NCBI GenBank assembly: GCA_964035015.1 | Contig: OZ036002.1 | Span: 742,501-806,500 of the forward strand | Reading direction: 5' to 3' | DNA from: Corallium rubrum | Taxonomy: Eukaryota; Cnidaria; Anthozoa; Scleralcyonacea; Coralliidae | Length of the DNA: 64,000 bases | Shown: positions 1-11,257 of the stretch, piece after piece | Numbering within the stretch: the first letter of the stretch is position 1 | How the letters are laid out: each line of letters starts with the position of its first letter | Translations under genes and position numbers: made by a program | The notes under the pieces: generated by a model | What the model saw: the letters and a program-made list of their open reading frames with translations, nothing else | Told to the model about the DNA's origin: nothing | The model's database searches: none

Positions 1-532
1 TTAAAACAACGTATTGAGTTTGAGAGGTGAAAGTGCTTCAGTTCGGATTAGGCCAGGGTGAACTGAATAAACGATCTATAGTAAAAACACTACAACCAAC
101 GTGAAATCAGTCAGGCCTGAGTTCAGGCTGGCCTCATGTAAACACCCCCTATCGATCGTCCAAATTATCCATCTGATCCGTCAGACTAGTTCCTAGTCCT
201 CTTTTCTCTCGAACTTATTTTGGTGACGTCACAGAATAGGGATCGAGCGAGAGGCACGATCGGAAATCGCATAGAAAATCGGCCACTTTCATGGGGCAGT
301 TCGCAGTCCACGTGCATGCTGGCTCAAGTGAGTTCTGAGGACATTGAAACTGATAAATTTGAGAAGGGTAATGGGTTCGTACATCGCGAAAATTCTACGA
401 GTTGTCAACAAACTGTATTCTATGGCAAGCCCAACCTTCGTGCTGAGCTCAGCGATGATTTTGAGCGGAGATATTTGACTTTGAGCTCGGGTGTCGTCGC
501 TCCTGTCGGCCGTGTATTGATGACGTTTACAC
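1..532. repeat. Non-coding flank with end of a dispersed repeat
   Basis: No gene is visible. Bases about 20-160 belong to a dispersed repeat. The stretch around 23-50 reappears in reverse complement near 32645-32675, and the motif ATGTAAACACCCCCTA near 136-152 recurs near 32849-32866. Such GGGGGTGTTTACAT ends look like the terminus of a MITE family, but no target duplication could be assigned. The rest is unremarkable unique sequence running up to the long-TIR element that begins at 533. Confidence 0.4.
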
Positions 533-1182
533 CAATCTCGTACCCAGACCCGCGCGTTCCCATACTCACACGAGGCTCTGGTAACAGCCATTTCAGGGCC
601 AGTTCTGATTGGCTAATCCAATGCGCATGCTTGACTAGAAATCGTTGCCTGATCTTGCCCAGGTTTAAAAATGTCACTTCAGCCGAAATATGCCACAATG
701 AACAAAATACTCTCAACTTGATAGTTATTTGATGCAGGGTTGTGATATTTTAGCCTCCAATGCCCGATAGCCTTTCATGTTGACGACTTTTGAACGGTTC
801 CAAGGGGAAAAGCGGCGAGTATCAAATGGCATGGCACATTACGCGCGGCATCTTGTCACTTGTGGAACAAAACGGCTAGTAAGTTCAGAACTACTCATCA
901 TTAAAATATATTGTGTACGTATGTTATCACATGTTGAATAAGCTTTCATTTGATGTATAGATATACTTGTTAAAATGTCCAAAATGTGCGAACCGCTGTT
1001 CGAAATAATATTACAAATAAACAGGAAATTGACTTCTCACAAGTTTTATTAATACAGTATTTTAGATTTTTTTAAATATTTAACGCGCAACAGTTGAGAT
1101 ATATACCAAAGAGAAGCTATTGAAAAATGCTATTTGGGGTAGAAATTTCAAGTTTTTAGCTAAACGGAAAATATTTTTAAAA

Positions 1183-1408
1183 TGTTGGAGATTGGCAGAG
1201 TCTGTAATATATTTAAACGGAAGTTACGTAATAGAACACGATCTGACGTGACGAGCTGCTGGGGGTAACCTTGAGACGAGAATAAAAAAAAACAGTGTTG
1301 TAAGAGAGTGTGTGCGGGTTAACGTGATAAACAATAGTGAAGTGAAATAAATGTACAAAATATTCAAGTGAAGTGTCGTATTGAAACAAGGGGAGGCTAT
1401 TTACGACA
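1183..1408 (+). repeat. 5' LTR of BEL/Pao element
   Basis: This 226-bp repeat starts TGTTGGAGATTGGC and ends TTTACGACA. It differs from the 3' copy by about six changes, including small indels near GACGTGACGAG and in an A-run. The pair defines the element boundaries. Confidence 0.92.
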
Positions 1409-1411
1409 TAG

Positions 1412-1429
1412 TGGCACCTCCAACGGGAT
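1412..1429 (+). other. Primer binding site
   Basis: TGGCACCTCCAACGGGAT lies three bases after the 5' LTR. It starts with TGG, the complement of a tRNA CCA tail, as expected for minus-strand priming. The tRNA species was not identified. Confidence 0.7.
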
Positions 1430-1965
1430 AGTGAGTGATAGAGCCTAATAACAGCGAAGACTAACTGAGAATATCGTGAGAAACAACATGGAGAAACAAC
1501 TTACAGAACTGGCGAGTAAAGTGAAAGCACTGCGATTCAGGTTAAGCAAAACCGACGAAACAATGAATAAAGATGATCGTGAAGGCTGTGAGCGACAGAA
1601 AAACTCGATTATGAACATTTCTAAAGTAGTTATCGAGTTAAAAGAAAGCGTTGAAGAGAAGAAATTTTCGAAAGGGGAAAGCGAAGAACAGGTCGCTGAG
1701 TGGGGTAAAGATTTCGAACATGAACTGACGAGAACCGACGATTGCATAAGAAAATTAACACAAAAGATCAAAGAAATCGACTTACGTGAAGAAGAAGCAA
1801 AAACTATGATGGCACACAGAAAGAATCTGCAGTTCGAGCAAGAGTTATTGGAGCAAAAGGCTACATTTGAGAAAAGGGTGCAAGACGAACAAGGTCAAGC
1901 GAGTCAAAACAACATGTCAACATCTTCATCGACCGCCAAATTACCTAAGCTTCCGATAACCAAGT

Positions 1966-3286
1966 CAGGGGCGGATTTAGGGGTAGTCAAATGAGTCACG
2001 CGACTAAGGTAAAATGAAAAATTAGTCCAGTTATAATTTTTCATACAGCGGTCAGTGCAGAATATTAGTAATTGCGTAATTAATATTAAATAATAGTCCA
2101 GTTATCGAGTTTCATGCAGTGGCTGAGCCTTCTGTAAAAAAGTCAAAATAGCGGTTATCTGTGTGAATTTTGCGTTATTTGGAACAGATTCTAGCCATTT
2201 GATTGGTCAAGAGGCATTTTGCCTTATCTTCGCGGGGGTCTGCCTTATTTACGCAATATATAAGCTTTCTGATTGGGCGATTAAAGAAATATCTCCACTC
2301 TGATTGGCTCAAATTTTTTGCCTCATCGATTGCCTTATCCATTGCTTGATTTGCTTCATCTGACTCATGACTCATTCGCGTTGTTTGGCATTCTTCAGTA
2401 ATACACAGTCTTTCTGTCGAAGGTTCTATCGAGAATATTTATCAATTTCAACACGAGACGAGAATGTCTATGTTTGAAATTGTTCAGGCAGTGTTTAAAG
2501 CTAACGACCTGACAGCCTTAGCGCAAGTGAACGGTGATCTGATGAAGCGAATCGACGCTTTGCCGAAGAGTTCTGTTGAAGGGCTGTTGAGTGCTATCAG
2601 CAACACGAGCTTCTGCCTCAGTAGAAATTTTGGTGCCGAATCTTTCATCCCGAAGTATGTTCGAGAAAGGAAAAACAAGTCTTGTACAGCCATAAGGTGA
2701 ATATATTCTATTTTAACTAAATTTGACTCTTATTATAATAGTTTTGGACTTGTATTAACCGAACAATTATCTGTGCGCCACGACCGTTTGGCATGATCGT
2801 TTATGAAATTAGCATATTAAGCATATTACCGCGGTCAAAAGTTTATTAATATTAAATATTTCACTTATATACCCAGCCGAATCAATATATACTGTAGTGT
2901 AGGCATTTTGTTTATGCTTTTTGTCGCCTGATATTAGTGTAAGATTTTGATTTGGATATCTATTATCCATATAATGTATATGGACTGTGTCAGTATGTTG
3001 TTGACTTGTTAGACCACATGGCTTGGTGTAATACGATCTCTAGTTCAGATGGGATAAATTGTGATTTGTGATGTAGACATCATTTGATGAAATTCATATT
3101 TTAATCAACAGCCTTTGGCTTTCCAGGACAAAAAGTATTTTATCCGTTTACTTTTTAGACATCTAGTGTGGGTATTAATAACTAATCATACCCCCCGGAA
3201 AAATTTCCGTACCCCCCCCCCCCCCCGCCGAATGTTCACAAACGAAAATTTTGACTAACGTACGAAAAATCCTGGATCCGCCCCTG
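1966..3286. mobile_element. Non-autonomous hAT-type transposon inside gag
   Basis: This 1,321-bp element is flanked by a perfect 8-bp target duplication AACCAAGT (1958-1965 and 3287-3294). Its TIRs are CAGGGGCGGATTTAGG and CCTGGATCCGCCCCTG, typical of hAT elements. No transposase is recognisable. A short open frame at 2464-2700 and promoter-like sequence before it occupy the middle. A C-rich homopolymer lies near 3213-3227. Confidence 0.9.
2464..2700 (+). CDS. Unrecognised 78-aa frame inside hAT element (possible captured exon)
   Basis: The frame starts ATGTCTATG and encodes 78 residues. The protein is soluble-looking with a mixed helical N-terminus (MSMFEIVQAVFKAND) and a basic tail. I do not recognise a family. 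The stop overlaps GTGAAT, which could equally be a splice donor (AAG|GTGAAT), so this may be a 5' exon of a captured host gene or the first exon of a degenerate transposase. The 300 bp upstream contains repeated TGATTGGCT/ATTGGTC-like (CCAAT-box-like) motifs and a TATATAAGC-like box, as in an animal promoter. It could also be a chance frame. Confidence 0.3.
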   Translation: MSMFEIVQAVFKANDLTALAQVNGDLMKRIDALPKSSVEGLLSAISNTSFCLSRNFGAESFIPKYVRERKNKSCTAIR

Positions 3287-3854
3287 AACCAAGTTTAACG
3301 GTAAAGTTGAATCGTGGCTGCCTTTTTGGGGCAAGTTTACCTCACAGATCGACTCCACAAATCTACCAACGCTTGCGAAATTTTCCTACTTGAAAGAACT
3401 TGCAGAAACAGTTCAAGCAGATATAGATGGACTTCCATTTCCCAACGAAGGCCTTACTGATTCGACAGCGAAGAAAATTCTCGAAGCAGAATACGGTCAA
3501 ACCTCTGATGTGGTCAATACTTATGTACAGAATATCATGAGCTTACCTGTGATTGCTGGAGGGGATCCGAAGAAAGTGAGCGAATTCTACAAGCAACTTC
3601 GTTATAATGTGCAAAGTCTTGAGACACTTGGCAAACTCGCCGATGTGAAAGGCAACGTTAGGTCTACTTCGGACAAGCTAAAAGGCATTAAAGCCGATCT
3701 GGTTCGAGGCAACGAAGGTTGGCAGGATTGGAGCTTCAACGATCTGCTCGAACAACTCAAGAATTGACGAGATATCCATCCAATCGAAGAAAACAATTCG
3801 AGAAAAGCGCGAAAATCGCCACCATCGAAGAAGCGTTTATTTCACGCGCGGGAT

Positions 3855-4420
3855 CAGTGTTGCCAAGTCAAGTTTCGTAAAAATCCCAGTAAAGGTTTGA
3901 AAATATCCCAAGATTCCCTATTTTTTACCAAAAAATCCCAGGGTTCACAGCTTCATTTACTGACTAGTTCCCAGGTCTCTATTGCCGTTTGAGTATGCAG
4001 CTACTACTGTGAGCACCAATTTTTTCCCGTTGGCATCGACATCGTGTTTCACATATATGCAACAAAATTTTGAGATTTTTTGACCACCCCGGACCTGGGA
4101 CCTGCGACAAAATACAAAATTTTGACATTTTTGAGCAATCTGAGCCCACTGTATCAGTGATACTTCATTTGGAGAGAGTACTTCATCTTGTCTAAATCAA
4201 ACGAATACATTATGATCACTGAGTATTATCTAATGATCAACTAAATTTAAAAAATAATAATTAACATTGAAATCAGCTTTTTAAAATCGAAACTGTTTGC
4301 TCTGGAAAAATCCCAAGAAAAATCCCAAGTTGAATCCCTGAGAAAAAAATCCCAAAAAAATCCCAAATCCTTCAAAAAATCCCAAGATCTTGGGATAAAA
4401 TCCCAAGGTTGGCAACACTG
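3855..4420. mobile_element. hAT-type MITE inside gag
   Basis: This 566-bp element has TIRs CAGTGTTGCCAAG and TTGGCAACACTG and a perfect 8-bp target duplication CGCGGGAT (3847-3854 and 4421-4428). Subterminal regions carry many AAATCCCA repeats in inverted array. It is non-coding. Confidence 0.92.
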
Positions 4421-4718
4421 CGCGGGATTCGGGACACGAGAACTCATCGCGGGCTTGCGTGTACTGCGAGGAAAACGCGCACAAGAGCGTGGACTGCACG
4501 AAAATCGTTTCTGCAGATAACAGGAAGCAAATTTTGGCAAAGAAAGGATTATGCTTCAACAGCACGGGCACACAGCATCGAGCAGCAGATTGTAGGAGTA
4601 AATCTGGGCGCAAGAAATGCAGCAGAAAGCACCATACTTCTATTTGTAGTGAATCTCCTCCTGAAGGGCGATTGTTAACAGCACATCATAGCAACAACGA
4701 TGTTGTAGTATACCAGTC

Positions 4719-5922
4719 GTGATAGCGGGTGTTGAGGGTGTCAAGTGTCGGGCCTTACTTGACACCGGGGCGGGCAGTTCATATGCTGCAGCAGCACTCC
4801 TGGACGAGCTGACCAAGCGCGAAAGTAGAAGAGAAACAAGGACAGTCGAAATGATGCTGGGAACGACTACAAGGAAAATGGAGATACAAACCATCAACAT
4901 CAAGGGGACTTCAGGACAATTTTCAATGTCTGTGGAAGTGACAAAGGTTGAGAAGGGAGAACTTGTATCTCTAGATAACCCAAGATATCCTGAGCTAATT
5001 GGGAGTAATCCACATCTCGAGGGAGTTGTGATGAGGATACTGACACCAAAGAACGCCTCCTATAGCACACCTTATTTTGGGTGCAAGCGAGTACGCCAAG
5101 CTGAAGACAAACACTCCACCTAAAATTGGAACACCCGGGCAGCCGGTTGCTGAACTAACCCGCTTTGGGTGGACAATCATGTCACCAGGGAAAGAGTGCC
5201 TTAACGTGACCAACATGCTACTGACACAAACTTCACATGTCGAGTATGAAGAGCTATGCCGTATGGATGTCCTGAGATTAGAAGACAGACCAACCAATGA
5301 TCAAAGTGGAGTTTATGAGGAGTTTAAGGAGCAGCTTGTGCGGAATGAAGAGGGGTGGTATGAAATAGGACTACCTTGGCGTGGTAACCACCCACCCTTG
5401 CCCAGCAACAAGAATGGTAGCCTTCGCAGACTACAAAGTTTAACCCGGAAACTGGAACGCCAACAGCTAACAACCAAGTATAAAGAAATAATTGAAGACC
5501 AGAGAGATGCAGGTATAATCGAGACCGCTGACCAACCTGCATTTGGAACCGAATTCTACATCCCACACAAACCGGTGGTGCGTCCCAATGCAGAGTCAAC
5601 TAAAGTTCGAGTAGTTTTCGACGTCTCAGCTCAAGCATATGATGGAGCCCCATCCCTGAATGAATGTTTAAATACAGGGCCCCCACTGCAAAACAAATTA
5701 TGGAATGTCTTGGTTAGGGGTCGCTTCTACCCTGTGGCTCTGAGTGGTGATCTCCAAAAGGCCTTTTTACAAGTGCGAATAAAGGCTGATGACCGTGATG
5801 CATTACGCTTTCATTGGAAAGAAAGCGGACAGTCGGAACTAGAGACCTTACGATACACTAGGGCTCTCTTTGGTTTAACAGCATCCCCGTTCTCCTTGGT
5901 GGAGTCATCGAGACTCGTCTAG
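4719..5922 (+). pseudogene. pol: BEL/Pao pol: aspartic protease and 5' reverse transcriptase
   Basis: The protease segment carries the catalytic LLDTGAGSS loop near 4757-4783. A disturbed stretch around 5030-5077 needs two frame changes before the conserved LGASEYAK region. From 5077 the RT frame is open for about 280 codons. It has the BEL/Pao order of motifs: FYIPHKPV, VVFDVSA, SLNECLNTGP, then the SGDLQKAFLQ block holding the first catalytic Asp, and LFGLTASPF. One missing base near 5890 then throws the frame into a stop at 5920-5922. The YVDD box lies just beyond in another frame. This is the catalytic polymerase of the retrotransposon, inactive here. Confidence 0.85.
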
Positions 5923-5953
5923 CTACCTGGGAAGAGTGTGAACCAGAGACGGT

Positions 5954-7130
5954 TGCTTAGCTTAAACGTGAAATGTATGTGGACGATCTTATTTCGGGGT
6001 CAGCAACGGTGAAGGAAGCATTCGAGCTCAAAGAGAATGTATCAAAGATATTCCAAGATGCAAGTTTCCAGCTTCACAAGTGGCCCTCTAATGCTCCGGA
6101 GCTCGAATCAGACCAAGGTGTGGTGGAGGAACCTACTTACGCCAGGCAACACTTGAAGCAACACGGGGAAGAATCCAGCCTTCTTGGATTGGAATGGCAC
6201 AAAGAGCGTGACACGTTAAGCATCGTCGTTTCAAAAGACGAAGCAGTGGCAATAAAGCGCGGTGTTTTATCCAAATTGGCAAAGATATATGATCCATTGG
6301 GTGTCGTCTCTCCAGCAACGTTTCGGGGGAAACTTCTCTATCGAGCTGTTTGCGACGCAAAGAAGAACTGGGACGAGCCAATTCCAGACCCACTCCGTAG
6401 ACAGTGGACAAAGTGGGAAAGCGAGTTTCCTAACAAGGTGGAATTTCCAAGATCGTTGACCACTCATCGGGAACCAATCGACAGCATAGATCTACATTCC
6501 TTTGGCGACCCTAGTGGTAGTGGTGTTTCTGCATGTGTGTATGCGGTGGTTCGCCAACCCTCCGGTATCAACCAAGGGCTGGTAGCAGCAAGATCTCGCT
6601 TGGCTAAACCAGAGCTGACAATCCCAAGACTGGAGTTGGTCGCTGCCCATATGACCGTTAATCTTGTCGAAAATGTCAGAGAAGCGTTGACTGGATTTCC
6701 GTTGAAGAGCATTACGTGCTGGTCGGACAGTTCTGTGGTTTTATACTGGCTACAAGGAACTGAAACCTACAAACAATTCGTTGCGAATAGAGTGAAGAAA
6801 ATCCAAAGTCACAAAGGGATGAAATGGCGACATGTAACAACAGCTGAAAACCCTGCTGATATTGGTAGTCGTGGAGATCAGTTTAGCCGAGATGAGCTGT
6901 GGTGGAAAGGTCCCGGATGGCTTCAGAATGCAGACCAGTGGCCACCAAATATTGTAACCAAGTCATCTGACGAGAGTAGAGTCGAAGCTAAACCTGTGCA
7001 AGATATGGTAAATATCGCTGTAAATCAACCTAACGAGATTGACAAGCTGCTGGAGAAATTCAACTTGCAAAAAGCTATTCGAATATGTTCGTGGATTTAC
7101 AGATTTGTGAACAATGCACTACCAAACTGA
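5954..7130 (+). pseudogene. pol: BEL/Pao pol: RT palm (YVDD) and RNase H
   Basis: An in-frame stop precedes the segment at about 5957-5959. It then reads MYVDDLISGS, the RT catalytic box, from 5973, followed by the thumb/connection and the BEL/Pao-specific block ending in KIYDPLGVVSPATF. The RNase H region is marked by the DPS near 6510, the TIPRLELVAA motif and SDSSVVLYWLQ. The last part (WRHVTTAENPADIGSRG) is the usual BEL/Pao RNase H tail. A single in-frame TGA at 7128-7130 separates it from the integrase, which continues in the same frame. The reading is otherwise long and undamaged. Confidence 0.87.
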
Positions 7131-8558
7131 AGGTCCGAGTGCATCACAGGACCGTTGACCACGAAAGAAACGGATCGTCAAAGAGCATTTTGGATCCGGC
7201 TGGCCCAAGAAAGTCGTGGAGTCGAAGATGATTATGTACAACTGAATCTACAGCCGAATGAAGCTGGCATTCTGGAATGCCATGGCCGTATACAAGGCGA
7301 GAAACCAATATACGTCCCTGACAGTCATATCCTAGCTCAGAAAATCGTGGAAGAAGCCCATGCGCTTACCTTACATGGTGGTATTGGTTTGACAATGACT
7401 CAAGTGCGCAAGAAATATTGGATACCCCGGTTGAGGCGACTGGTCAGAAAGGTTAGGAAGAGTTGCGATGGATGCAAGAGATTCACAGTATCAGCATGTG
7501 CAACACCAAAGACAGGTGTTTTGCCTACCACGCGCACCCAAGGGATCAATCCGTACCAGGTGATTGGAGTAGATTATGCTGGTCCTATACGGTACAACAA
7601 AGGAAAGGGTCGAGAGGGGAAGTCGTATGTGTTACTATATGCTTGCAGTCTAACAAGAGGCATTTATATAGACCTCTTGCCCAGTTTGGAACTTAAAGAG
7701 TTCATTGTGAGCCTGAAGCGATTCATTGCACGTCGAGGCCGACCGGGGAGAGTTTATTCAGATAATGGAGGAACGTTCATCGGCGCGGCGAAATGGATGA
7801 GAGCTGTTTCGAAAGATGAGAAGATTCAGAACTTCTTATCTGTACACCAGATAACCTGGCAGTTCAACCTGAGCCGCGCCCCTTGGTGGGGCGGCCAATT
7901 TGAACGAATGATTGGTCTAGTTAAAGTTGCCTTGAATAAGACCATTGGAAATGGGTTTCTAAATTGGAAGGAGCTCGAAGAAGTGCTTTTGGACGTTGAG
8001 ATCGCGTTGAACAACCGACCTTTGGGATATGTGGAGGACGATGTTCAACTCCCCATTCTAACACCGAATAGTATGCTATTCCTGAACAGCAACATCATGC
8101 CAGAACTTCAACCTCATCGAATCGAAGACAACGATCTAAGAAGAAGGGCGAAGCACCTATTAAAATGCAAGGAAGCCATGTGGAAACGCTGGAGCCAAGA
8201 ATACTTACGCAGTTTGAGAGAAAAGCATCGAAACCTAGCTGGGTCGAAAGGAACAGTGCCTGCTGTTGGAGACGTGGTAGTCCTTAGAACCGATGAAAGG
8301 AATCGTGGGAAATGGCCGCTCGGGGTCATTGAAGAGCTGATTGCGGGAAAGGATGGTGTAGTCAGGGGAGCGAAAGTCCGTACTGGCAAGTCACAGTTGG
8401 AACGAGCAGTTCAGCACTTATTTCCGTTGGAACTATCGTGTGATCGCAAGAAGAAACCAATCAAGCTTAATCCGGAAGCAGAAACCTTTCGACCAAAGAG
8501 ACAGGCAGCAATTGCTGCAAGTCAGAGAATTCGGGAGATTGTAGAAGACGAGGACTGA
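7131..8558 (+). pseudogene. pol: BEL/Pao integrase domain with C-terminal DUF5641-like region
   Basis: This is the downstream part of the same polyprotein frame after the TGA at 7128-7130. It contains an H2C2 integrase zinc-binding motif (HALTLHGG followed by CDGCKRF) and an RNase H-fold integrase core. The catalytic acidic residues lie in GVDYAGPI, YSDNGGTF and GGQFERMIG (DDE). The C-terminal region VGDVVVLRTDERNRGKWP is the beta-rich domain characteristic of BEL/Pao integrases. It would insert the cDNA into host DNA. About 467 codons are open, so this domain is the best preserved part of the element. Confidence 0.88.
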
Positions 8559-8689
8559 GACAGTTTATGTTGAACAAACATATAGGCTATATAGCTGAAC
8601 TTTCAAAACATTTTAGTTGAGATTGTTTAAGTTAAGTAACAAGCCAATCTCCAGAAGTAGGACAAATGCATCTTCTCCGAAGTTGTATT

Positions 8690-8698
8690 GGGGGAGGG
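8690..8698 (+). other. Polypurine tract
   Basis: GGGGGAGGG abuts the 3' LTR directly and serves as the plus-strand primer in LTR retrotransposons. Confidence 0.7.
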
Positions 8699-8924
8699 TG
8701 TTGGAGATTGGCAGAGTCTGTAATATATTTAAACGGAAGTTACGTAATAGAACACGATCTGACGTGCGAGCTGCTGGGGGTAACCTTGAGATGAGAATAA
8801 AAAAAGAACGATGTTGTAAGAGAGTGTGTGCGGGCTAACGTGATAAACAATAGTGAAGTGAAATAAATGTACAAAATATTCAAGTGAAGTGTCGTATTGA
8901 AACAAGGGGAGGCTATTTACGACA
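8699..8924 (+). repeat. 3' LTR of BEL/Pao element
   Basis: This is the 226-bp partner of 1183-1408, with the same TG...CA ends, followed by AAAA matching the 5' flank. Confidence 0.92.
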
Positions 8925-9581
8925 AAAATAGGAAAACGTCCGTCATTTGATTATTAAATCAATAATATTATTGTTGACTTCGAATGCACCTTATAATGAA
9001 GCTTTTGAAACGTTTGCGGCTTTCTAGCCAAAGCAAACCAAAGCAAGAGAATTTGAAGGACTTCACATTGGAATTTATAGCTTTTATTTTAACCCTAGCG
9101 ATATCCCAGGCAGTGACGAGTAGAATCGCCTAGCGTTGGCCAGAGTAATAAAATACTATTAAAGCCTCAGCGTTCACAGTAGGTTTTAGTATTAAATCCT
9201 TTAATCCGAGCGATCTCTCAGTGAGGAGTAGAATCGCCTGGCGTTATATAGCCAGAGTAATTATAAAATAGTAAAATACAGAGTAAGAGATTTTAGCGTT
9301 CAGAGGGTTTATAAAGATACCTTAGAAGTTAGAAGTCAACAATATTACTGATTTATATAATATTTTTTTAATAACACATTCACGCAATGAATTAAACGAC
9401 GGACGTTTTTCCATTTTTAAAGTATTTTCCGTTTAGCTAAAAACTTGAAATTTCTCACCCCAAATAGCATTTTTCAATAGCTTCTCTTTGGTATATATCT
9501 CAACTGTTGCGCGTTAAACATTTAATAAAAAATCTAAAATTCTGTTTAATAACATTTTGTGAGAAGTCAATTTCCTGTTTA

Positions 9582-10802
9582 TTACTCGGGCTACCGCAGG
9601 TAGCCGAGCCTAGGTTTCGCGATTGTTGTTAGTGTTTTTGTTTTTTGGGGTCGCGATATTGCCCCAAGAGGCTTTGCGAAACTGCAGGCATGACGTCACA
9701 GCTCAAATGCTGATGTTTCATCCTGGCGGATTTTCATGCAGGAGTAGCGAGTTTTTTCTTCTGACGCCTTTGGTTGTGTTGTTCGAAGTGAATTTGTGTT
9801 TTAATGATAAATATGTTCGCAATGCTTTTATACCATAGTAGATGTGGGTTGGTCCGCGATCTCGATAACCGTAGGCTGAAAATGTGTAGTACTCGATCAA
9901 AGTTTACGAAAATTCTCGATCAATGTGATTCTCCGACAATTTACATGTATTATTAATTAAATGGTACTGAAAAATGTTGCTCAGTGCTGTAAATCAAAGA
10001 ACAAACTGAAAGAAAGTTGATAAAGTCAACTTGCAAGTGAAAGGTAAACATGCTGTGTTTTACATCTTCATCGAAGTTGTCATTTAGCTGAACTGACTTG
10101 TGTTTGACAGTCTGTGAATGCTGTATGTAAGCTTAAATGTATTGTCAGAGGTAACTATTAATGTTTGTGGTTTGCTTTATTTACTTGTATTGTTTATTAT
10201 TGTACTGGTGTCTTGCACTAAAAGTCGATGTTATTAAACAGTTTATACATTACTTTCATCAAGTGTGTATTATTGTTTGGATACACCAATATGGCCCGAA
10301 CATTCCAATGTTTTGGTACACCATTATGGCCACCATTTCATTGTTTCGGTACACCAGTATGGCCACCAATTCATTGTTTTGGTACACCAGTATGGCCACC
10401 ATTTCATTGTTTTGGTACACCAGAATGGCTGATTGGTCACTATTTAATTGTTTTTGTACACCAGTATGGCCACCATTTCAATGTTTTGGTACACCAGTAT
10501 GGCCACCATTTCATTGTTTCGGTACACCAGTATGGCCACCAATTCATTGTTTTGGTTCACAGAATGGCTAGCTGATTGGCCACTGTTTCATTGTTTTGGT
10601 ACACCAGAATGGCTGATTGGCCACTATTTCATTGTTTTGGTACACCAGTATGGCCACCATTTCAATGTTTTGGTACACCAGTATGGCCACCATTTCCGAT
10701 TGTTTTGGTTTATCAGTACAGCCACTATTTCATTGTTTTGGTACATCAGTGTGGCCCAGTGCCCACTATTAAGTAGCCCGAGTTAACGCCTAGCGGGTGT
10801 CT
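9582..10802. mobile_element. Insertion with hairpin end and internal minisatellite (Helentron-like or unclassified)
   Basis: Comparison with the other arm of the surrounding inverted repeat shows that about 1.2 kb is extra here. The left edge has a strong hairpin (CTCGGGCTACC, loop, GGTAGCCGAG at about 9585-9608). ACTCGGGCTAC near the left end is repeated inverted as GTAGCCCGAGT near the right end, about 18 bp short of the edge. A 33-bp minisatellite fills the middle. Short subterminal inverted repeats plus a tandem core are typical of non-autonomous Helentron relatives. However, TGTTTA is present at both edges (9576-9581 and 10803-10808) and would instead suggest a 6-bp target duplication. 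Class is therefore open. Confidence 0.55.
10265..10765 (+). repeat. 33-bp minisatellite (TTTTGGTACACCAGTATGGCC unit)
   Basis: About 14 imperfect tandem units contain TTGGTACACCAGTATGG followed by CCACCATTTCATTG. Some units carry the variant AATGGCTGATTGGCCA. The same unit, as single or double copies, occurs in MITEs at about 11880-11935 and 59019-59062. Long open frames across it on the + strand are repeat artefacts. Confidence 0.85.
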
Positions 10803-11257
10803 TGTTTACAATATTAGTTCGAACAGCGGTTCGCACATTTTGGACATTTTAACAAGTTTTACAAAACGGAAAAACTTGAACTATACATCAAATGAAAGCT
10901 TATTCAACATGTGATAACATACGTACACGATATGTTTTAATGATGAGTAGTTCTGAACTTACTGGCCGTTTTGTTCCACAACTGACAAGATGCCGCGCGT
11001 AATGTCACATGCTATTTGATACTCGCCGCTTTCCCCCTCAGAACCGCTCAAAAGTGGTCAACATGAAAGCCTATCGGCATTGGAGGCTAAAATATCATAA
11101 CCCTGCATCAAATAACTACCAAGTTGAGAGTATTTTGTTCATTGTGGCATATATAAACCTGGGCAAGATCAAGCAACGATTTCTAGTCAAGCATGCGCAT
11201 TGGATTAGCCAGAGCCTCGTGTGAGTATGGGAACGCGCGGGTCTGGGTACGAGATTG

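Larger units (their letters stand above)
1488..4722 (+). pseudogene. gag: BEL/Pao gag, broken by two hAT insertions and a nonsense codon
   Basis: The N-terminal part (ATG at 1488 to 1965) is a highly charged coiled-coil region ending in LPKLPITK, a BEL/Pao gag signature that normally continues into a KFNG-type motif. Exactly there it is split by the hAT element 1966-3286. Reading resumes at 3295 with a helical gag domain, meets an in-frame TGA at 3765-3767, continues in the same frame to about 3854, and is split again by the hAT element 3855-4420. The final piece (about 4429-4722) has a CCHC zinc knuckle of form C-x2-C-x4-H-x4-C (starting CVYC) and a second Cys/His-rich cluster. The frame must shift to enter the protease near 4716. 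The gene is clearly inactive in this copy. Confidence 0.85.
1183..8924 (+). mobile_element. BEL/Pao LTR retrotransposon, degenerate, with nested hAT elements
   Basis: A 7.7-kb element is bounded by two 226-bp LTRs that begin TG and end CA, flanked by AAAA on both sides (1179-1182 and 8925-8928), which fits a 4-bp target duplication. A tRNA-type primer site follows the 5' LTR and a polypurine tract precedes the 3' LTR. Coding order is gag with zinc knuckle, DTG protease, reverse transcriptase with YVDD, RNase H, then an integrase with H2C2 zinc finger and DDE core, followed by a C-terminal domain typical of BEL/Pao. Frameshifts, in-frame stops and two hAT insertions make this copy non-autonomous. 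LTRs are about 97% identical by eye, indicating moderate age. No envelope gene is present. Confidence 0.92.
533..11257. mobile_element. Long-TIR (Mutator-like/foldback) element, host of nested insertions
   Basis: The left arm (533-1182, continuing 8929-about 8980) is the reverse complement of the right arm (about 9330-9581, continuing about 10803-11257). The termini read CAATCTCGTACCCAG and its complement. The flanking 9-mers CGTTTACAC (524-532) and CGTTCACAT (11258-11266) match at 7 of 9 positions, as expected for an aged 9-bp target duplication of the Mutator-like type. Without the insertions the element would be about 1.8 kb and non-coding. Its centre (about 9090-9310) holds an imperfect tandem pair of roughly 110 bp containing GAGTAGAATCGCCT. 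The termini resemble those of the element at 24170-25334, suggesting one family. Superfamily assignment rests on TSD length and TIR length only. Confidence 0.7.

Noticed and set aside
220..732. 170-codon frame near window start
   Set aside because: It runs across the boundary of the long-TIR element and its arm, with no recognisable domain.
10265..10765. CRISPR-like array
   Set aside because: Units are contiguous diverged minisatellite copies, not identical repeats with unique spacers, and the window is eukaryotic.
10161..10786. Overlapping frames of 112-136 codons
   Set aside because: All are translations of the 33-bp minisatellite in different frames; no start context or non-repeat domain.
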